This document shows, one piece after another, positions 7,767 to 10,670 of a stretch of 10,670 nucleotides of DNA. Made by a program: the position numbers and the translations under genes. Positions within the stretch are counted from its first letter, which is position 1; each line of letters starts with the position of its first letter. The stretch is taken from positions 1-10,670 of the forward strand of contig URTQ01000039.1 in the NCBI GenBank assembly GCA_900550855.1, given 5' to 3'. The notes below the pieces were generated by a model. That model was not told the origin of the DNA and searched no databases. It was given only the letters and a program-made list of their open reading frames with translations. The DNA comes from an uncultured Eubacteriales bacterium (GTDB taxonomy: Bacteria; Bacillota; Clostridia; Christensenellales; CAG-917).

Positions 7767-7795
7767 TTGACAATCAAGCCCGCAGGTGATATACC
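7767..7795 (+). promoter_or_regulatory. candidate promoter of nifS-nifU
   Basis: Perfect -35 TTGACA (7767-7772), a 17-nt spacer and -10 TATACC (7790-7795) with an upstream TG (7787-7788, extended -10). The start would be near 7802. The -35 lies inside a 15-bp palindrome GCTTGA-CAA-TCAAGC (7765-7779), a plausible operator. Confidence 0.6.
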
Positions 7796-7855
7796 TATTA
7801 TGCAAAATATGAAACACGTTTCATATTTGAAAGGCGTATCGGGCGGGTTTTGATT
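7772..7855 (+). promoter_or_regulatory. candidate structured RNA or operator region upstream of nifS
   Basis: By eye the strand folds as a three-way junction. P1 pairs AATCAA (7772-7777) with TTGATT (7850-7855) and CCCGC (7779-7783) with GCGGG (7843-7847). P2 is AGGT-GATAT-ACCT (7784-7796). P3 pairs TATGC (7799-7803) with GCGTA (7834-7838) and encloses an 11-bp palindrome (7805-7828). It matches no riboswitch class I can recognise. P1 overlaps the candidate promoter, so either the RNA fold or that promoter is functional, or each in a different transcript. Confidence 0.4.
7805..7828. repeat. 24-bp perfect palindrome, possible operator of nifS
   Basis: AAATATGAAAC-AC-GTTTCATATTT, two perfect 11-bp arms with a 2-nt centre. 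Relative to the predicted start near 7802 it covers about +4 to +27, the classic place for a repressor operator. It resembles a cre site (TGAAA...TTTCA) but lacks the central CG in register. Confidence 0.55.
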
Positions 7856-7929
7856 CGAAAGAATTGCTTTCGTTCTTCAAATCGAACTTGCGACGTACAA
7901 AAGGAAATTAAATTTTAGCGCGAAAGCGC
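7856..7929 (+). other. two further hairpins in the nifS leader
   Basis: CGAAAG-AATTG-CTTTCG (7856-7872) directly abuts the P1 stem. GCGC-GAAA-GCGC (7918-7929) is a GNRA tetraloop hairpin ending just before the weak AAAAGG site (7931-7936) of nifS. The latter could influence access of ribosomes. Confidence 0.45.
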
Positions 7930-7942
7930 AAAAAGGTTATAT

Positions 7943-9109
7943 ATGGACAGAATTTATCTCGATCACGCGGCAACGACGCCGCTATCGAACAAAGCGTTTG
8001 AGGCTATGAAGCCTTATTTTTCCGACGTGTTCGGCAATCCTAATTCCCAGCACGTTTTCGGACGCGAAGGCGCAAAAGCCGTCAACGACGCACGTCAAAT
8101 GCTTGCAAATTGCATAGGCGCAAAACCGAGCGAGATTTATTTTACCTCTTGCGGTACGGAAGCAGACAACTGGGCTGTGAAAGGCACTGCGCTTCAAAAT
8201 ATCCAAAAGGGCAAACACATCGTCACGTCGGTTATCGAGCATCCTGCGATTTACACCACTTGCAAGCAACTTGAAAAATACGGCTGGGAAGTTACCTATC
8301 TACCCGTTGACAACGAAGGCTTCGTATCGCCCGAAGATCTCGAAAAGGCAATTCGTCCCGACACTGTGCTTGTGAGCATTATGTTTGCAAACAACGAAAT
8401 CGGCACGGTCGAACCTATCAAGGAACTTTGCGAAATCGCGCACAAACACGGCGTATTGTTCCATACGGACGCTGTGCAGGCAACCGGCGCAATCAAGTAC
8501 GACGTCAAGGATGTGGGCGTGGATATGCTTTCTATGTCGGCTCACAAGTTCTACGGCCCGAAAGGAATGGGTATGCTGTACGTCAGAAACGGCATTCGCA
8601 TCGAAAAATTCCTCACCGGCGGCGAGCAAGAAAGAGCGCATCGCGGCGGCACGACTAACACGCCGGGTGTTGTCGGTATGGCAGTCGCACTCGACGAAGC
8701 ACTCAAAACCATTGACGAGGACGACAAGTACGTCGCTTCGCTTCGCGACCACTTCGTAGAGCGCGTGTTGAATGAAATCGACGACATCTACTACAACGGC
8801 GCAAAAGATACATCGAAACGCCTTCCCAACAATGCGAATTTCAGTTTCCGCTACATCGAGGGCGAATCCATTTTGTTCTCGCTCGACCTTGCGGGAATCA
8901 GCGCGTCGTCCGGCTCTGCGTGTTCGTCAGGCTCTCTCGAACCGTCAAGAACGTTGCTTTCGATCGGCGTTCCCGTCGGCACGGCTCACGGCTCTATAAG
9001 ATTCACGTTCGGCAAGCACAACACGATGGAAGAAGTCGATTATACGGTTGACGAACTCGTCAAAATCGTAAAACGACTCAGAGATATGTCGCCTCTTTAC
9101 AAAAAGTAA
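7943..9109 (+). CDS. nifS: cysteine desulfurase, NifS/IscS type
   Basis: PLP enzyme that takes sulfur from cysteine, leaving alanine, and passes it as persulfide to NifU and other acceptors. 388 residues, full length. It starts MDRIYLDHAATTPL, as in the family. The PLP site includes H100, D176 and Q179 (TDAVQ), H201 and the Schiff-base lysine K202 in SAHKFYGPKG. The mobile loop holds the catalytic C327 in SSGSACSSGSLEPS, a group I (NifS/IscS) signature rather than SufS. The RGGTTNTPGVVG motif is also present. The ribosome site is weak (AAAAGG, 6 nt before the ATG) and lies next to a hairpin. nifU follows 102 nt later. No iscR or suf gene is visible beside it. Confidence 0.96.
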   Translation: MDRIYLDHAATTPLSNKAFEAMKPYFSDVFGNPNSQHVFGREGAKAVNDARQMLANCIGAKPSEIYFTSCGTEADNWAVKGTALQNIQKGKHIVTSVIEHPAIYTTCKQLEKYGWEVTYLPVDNEGFVSPEDLEKAIRPDTVLVSIMFANNEIGTVEPIKELCEIAHKHGVLFHTDAVQATGAIKYDVKDVGVDMLSMSAHKFYGPKGMGMLYVRNGIRIEKFLTGGEQERAHRGGTTNTPGVVGMAVALDEALKTIDEDDKYVASLRDHFVERVLNEIDDIYYNGAKDTSKRLPNNANFSFRYIEGESILFSLDLAGISASSGSACSSGSLEPSRTLLSIGVPVGTAHGSIRFTFGKHNTMEEVDYTVDELVKIVKRLRDMSPLYKK

Positions 9110-9135
9110 GAGGTAAAGGACATAGAACGCAAAAC

Positions 9136-9166
9136 GCGCAAATGCGTTGCAAAAGCGTATTTGCGC
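9136..9166 (+). other. intercistronic hairpin nifS-nifU
   Basis: A 13-bp stem with two G-U pairs (GCGCAAATGCGTT / AGCGTATTTGCGC) and the 5-nt loop GCAAA. No T run follows, so it is not a terminator. A second small hairpin, AAGGC-ATA-GCCTT (9185-9197), ends 1 nt before the nifU AAGGAG site. They may adjust relative levels of the two proteins by processing; this is inferred. Confidence 0.5.
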
Positions 9167-9211
9167 ACGAATACGAAATAAATCAAGGCATAGCCTTTAA
9201 GGAGTATATAT

Positions 9212-9598
9212 ATGTACAACGAAAAAGTTATGGAAGTTTTTAAGAATCCCCAGCATATGGGCGAGGTTGAAAACTACAATGCAATCGGCACGGTAGGAAA
9301 CGAAGTGTGCGGCGATATTATGCAAATCACGATGCGTATCGAAGACAATGTCATAAAGGACGCAAAGTTCAAGACGTTCGGCTGTGCAGCGGCTGTTGCT
9401 TCGAGTTCGACGGCAACTGGAATGATCATCGGCAAGACGATCGAAGAAGCGCTCAAACTCACCAACAAACAAGTTATCGAGGAACTCAACGGTTTGCCGC
9501 CGCAAAAGATCCATTGCTCCGTGCTTGCAGAAGACGCAATCCGTATGGCAATCGATTCCTATCTCAAAGGCGAAGTTCCTGCAAAGGAAACCATTTGA
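9212..9598 (+). CDS. nifU: Fe-S cluster assembly scaffold protein, NifU/IscU type
   Basis: Scaffold on which [2Fe-2S] or [4Fe-4S] clusters are built with sulfur from NifS before transfer to apoproteins. 128 residues, the length of IscU or of a NifU N-domain alone. It lacks the central ferredoxin-like and C-terminal Nfu domains of full NifU. All ligands are present: C33 and D35 (GNEVCGDIM), C58 (FGCAAA), H101 and C102 (KIHCSVLAEDA). The HscA-binding LPPVK motif of IscU is LPPQK (95-99), in keeping with the absence of hscBA. It differs from SufU, which carries an insertion of about 20 residues. AAGGAG (9199-9204) lies 7 nt before the ATG. It is co-transcribed with nifS and ends at a strong terminator. 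Confidence 0.95.
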   Translation: MYNEKVMEVFKNPQHMGEVENYNAIGTVGNEVCGDIMQITMRIEDNVIKDAKFKTFGCAAAVASSSTATGMIIGKTIEEALKLTNKQVIEELNGLPPQKIHCSVLAEDAIRMAIDSYLKGEVPAKETI

Positions 9599-9623
9599 GA
9601 TAACACACTCAACTTCACGTTCG

Positions 9624-9657
9624 ATAATCCGCACCCGAAAGGTACGGATTATTTTTT
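9624..9657 (+). terminator. intrinsic terminator of nifS-nifU
   Basis: An 8-bp stem ATAATCCG / CGGATTAT with an inner ACC-CGAAA-GGT helix is followed by six T, 25 nt after the nifU stop. Confidence 0.9.
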
Positions 9658-9796
9658 ATGATTTGGTTTTAAATATTTCGTTTCTCAATACTGATTTTTT
9701 TGTCATATTCGTTGTCGATAGTAAATTTTGATAAAATACGATAAGTGTTGCAAAGTGCCGATTTTTGCCAATATCGCGCATATTTTTCTTTATAAA

Positions 9797-9843
9797 AGCA
9801 CAAATCGTGTATTTATTTGTTTGCAAAATACACGATTTGTGTT
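9797..9843 (-). terminator. long perfect hairpin, probable terminator of the small minus-strand gene
   Basis: A 16-bp perfect inverted repeat (CACAAATCGTGTATTT at 9799-9814 with its complement at 9826-9841) and an 11-nt loop, extended by G-U and A-T pairs. On the minus strand it lies 30 nt after the stop of the 44-residue gene and is followed by CTTTTAT. On the + strand the following bases are not T-rich. The AT-rich stretch 9658-9796 holds no gene or convincing promoter. Confidence 0.6.
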
Positions 9844-9872
9844 GTAGAGGATAAATGAACTTGACTTCTTAT

Positions 9873-10007
9873 TTACATAATAATGTCTTCGATTTTGTTT
9901 ACAAAGGCACGTTTTGCTTTTTTAAGCGAATTGTTCGTCATACTGCAATAAAGTGCTGTAGCGGTAGCCAACCCAAGCATTGTGCCGATGATAAGTGAAT
10001 TTTTCAT
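9873..10007 (-). CDS. small hydrophobic protein of unknown function (44 residues)
   Basis: No family recognised with certainty. The start is fixed by a perfect AGGAGG (10015-10020, minus strand) 7 nt before the ATG at 10007. The N-terminal half (residues 2-21, MKNSLIIGTMLGLATATALY) is a single hydrophobic segment. A basic stretch (about 29-38, SLKKAKRAFVNK) and the end IEDIIM follow. The pattern of a small glycine/alanine-rich membrane anchor with a charged helical tail recalls short YtxH-like or sporulation-associated Clostridia proteins, but this is only resemblance. A possible promoter on the minus strand is TTGTCA (10152-10147), then 19 nt, then TATATT (10127-10122), overlapping the -35 of the divergent lipoprotein gene. 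A strong hairpin follows the gene. Evidence is the ribosome site, its own terminator and the protein-like composition. Confidence 0.65.
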   Translation of the reverse strand: MKNSLIIGTMLGLATATALYCSMTNNSLKKAKRAFVNKIEDIIM

Positions 10008-10084
10008 TTCGTTGCCTCCTGATTCTATTGTTTGCACATATGCGCCGTATATGCGTGGAAAAATTTGCCAGCCGTATACAAATA

Positions 10085-10101
10085 GTTTTCGCAGCGAAAA
10101 C
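10085..10101. repeat. 17-bp palindrome in the divergent intergenic region
   Basis: GTTTTCGC-A-GCGAAAAC, perfect 8-bp arms around one base, between the small minus-strand gene and the lipoprotein gene. It could be an operator serving both directions. No T run follows on either strand. Confidence 0.45.
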
Positions 10102-10145
10102 AACGCTTTCGAACGTTAATAAATATATTTGAATTGCATTTGCCA

Positions 10146-10173
10146 TTGACAAAAATTCGTTTGGTTATATAAT
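10146..10173 (+). promoter_or_regulatory. promoter placed at the lipoprotein start codon
   Basis: Perfect -35 TTGACA (10146-10151), a 16-nt spacer and perfect -10 TATAAT (10168-10173). Six bases separate the -10 from the ATG at 10180, so transcription should start at or within a base or two of the A of the start codon. Confidence 0.7.
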
Positions 10174-10179
10174 TGACTT

Positions 10180-10611
10180 ATGAAAAAGGGATTGTGTCTA
10201 TCCGTTATCTGCGCTTTGCTCGCGTGCGTGTTGCTCGTGAGTTTGACCTCGTGCCTAAAAATAGGTATGAAGCAAAACGCCATCGAAACTCGGCTCAAAG
10301 ACGCAGGCGCAACCGTTTCCTACGAGCGCACAACGCCTATGACCAAAGGTGCAAGCGGATACGTCTTTGACGATCTCGTTCTTTCCACCAAGCCTTACAC
10401 ACGCACCGTTGACGGACAAGAAACCGAAGTCGTCGAAGAACTTTATATCCTCTTTTGCGGCAACGACGTTACCGCCGACTGGGCAGAGAACGTCTGCAAA
10501 TCCTACATATCCGACAATAAATCCGAATCTGACAAGTGGATTGCCTATCGCTACGATAGAGTGGTGATGTGTGGGTATTATGAACTGTTATCCATCGCCC
10601 GCAACTATTAA
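10180..10611 (+). CDS. putative lipoprotein of unknown function
   Basis: 143 residues. The N-terminus MKKGLCLSVICALLACVLLV is a clear type II signal peptide. The lipobox is LTSC with C25 as the lipidated residue, so the mature protein of about 119 residues should sit on the outer face of the cell membrane. The mature part is soluble and mixed alpha/beta in look; it has three cysteines (113, 127, 151-type spacing not meaningful), several tyrosines and no motif I recognise. The start at 10180 is supported by the complete signal peptide. No Shine-Dalgarno sequence precedes it, and the promoter lies directly upstream, which suggests a leaderless mRNA. It stands alone, divergent from the small membrane protein gene. 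Confidence 0.8.
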   Translation: MKKGLCLSVICALLACVLLVSLTSCLKIGMKQNAIETRLKDAGATVSYERTTPMTKGASGYVFDDLVLSTKPYTRTVDGQETEVVEELYILFCGNDVTADWAENVCKSYISDNKSESDKWIAYRYDRVVMCGYYELLSIARNY

Positions 10612-10631
10612 AAACTTCGCTATTTGGCGAA
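10610..10631 (-). terminator. weak minus-strand terminator-like hairpin at the right edge
   Basis: On the minus strand TTCGC-CAAATA-GCGAA (10631-10616) is followed by G and five T (10614-10610). The stem is only 5 bp. It may end a minus-strand gene lying beyond the window and converging on the lipoprotein gene. The last 59 bases hold no gene I can support. Confidence 0.3.
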
Positions 10632-10670
10632 TAACTGTGTCAAAGCCCTTTTGCTCATCCGTCACGTACG

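Noticed and set aside
7811..7824. Catabolite-responsive element (cre) in front of nifS
   Set aside because: The ends TGAAA/TTTCA match, but the central CG is out of register, and nifS is not a typical CcpA target.
7772..7855. Hammerhead ribozyme or purine riboswitch as the identity of the three-way junction
   Set aside because: The CUGAUGA core of the hammerhead and the conserved junction bases of purine riboswitches are absent.
9700..9727. Promoter-like TTGTCA-16-TAAATT on the + strand
   Set aside because: The match is poor in AT-rich DNA and no gene follows on that strand before 10180. A small RNA is possible but unsupported.
10588..10669. Open minus-strand frame of about 27 codons entering from the right edge
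   Set aside because: It has a protein-like look but overlaps the lipoprotein 3' end, and the terminator-like hairpin at 10610-10631 would lie inside it. Too short to support.
1..10670. Mobile element, CRISPR array, toxin-antitoxin or defence system
   Set aside because: No transposase, integrase, terminal repeats, spaced direct repeats or known defence domains were seen; the gene order is conserved housekeeping.

Overview
The window looks like chromosomal DNA of a Bacillota (Firmicutes) bacterium, most likely a Clostridia-type gut or anaerobic lineage. The reasons are strong AGGAG-type ribosome binding sites, near-consensus sigma-A promoters, the thrS / infC-rpmI-rplT order with an L20-type attenuator leader, and a two-gene nifS-nifU iron-sulfur module without iscR, hscBA or fdx. 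The species cannot be named from the sequence. No rRNA, tRNA, CRISPR array, insertion sequence or prophage gene was seen. Nearly everything is on the + strand.

Layout. (1) 2-2524: a GH2 beta-galactosidase that began before the window and ends at a strong intrinsic terminator (2545-2577). (2) 2638-4661: thrS behind a perfect TTGACA-17-TATAAT promoter with a leader of only about 50 nt, too short for a T-box. (3) 4752-6086: the translation operon infC-rpmI-rplT with its own promoter and a leader of about 160 nt. The leader holds an intrinsic terminator and a competing long-range pairing, as expected for feedback by L20; infC starts with TTG. (4) 6087-7740: a hairpin-rich gap, then a SpoU/TrmH-family RNA 2'-O-methyltransferase and a YebC/TACO1 translation factor in a tight pair. 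(5) 7741-9657: an unusually palindrome-rich 200-nt gap, then nifS (cysteine desulfurase) and nifU (scaffold), closed by a clear terminator. (6) 9658-10670: a divergent region with a 44-codon minus-strand gene for a small hydrophobic protein (perfect AGGAGG site). A + strand lipoprotein gene follows; its promoter sits so close to the ATG that the mRNA would be leaderless.

Functionally the core of the window is translation (ThrRS, IF-3, L35, L20, an rRNA/tRNA methylase, YebC) followed by Fe-S cluster assembly. No complete new system is evident. The points most worth a second look are the structured region upstream of nifS (7745-7872), the apparently leaderless lipoprotein gene, the small minus-strand gene, and the set of mutually exclusive hairpins between rplT and the methylase.
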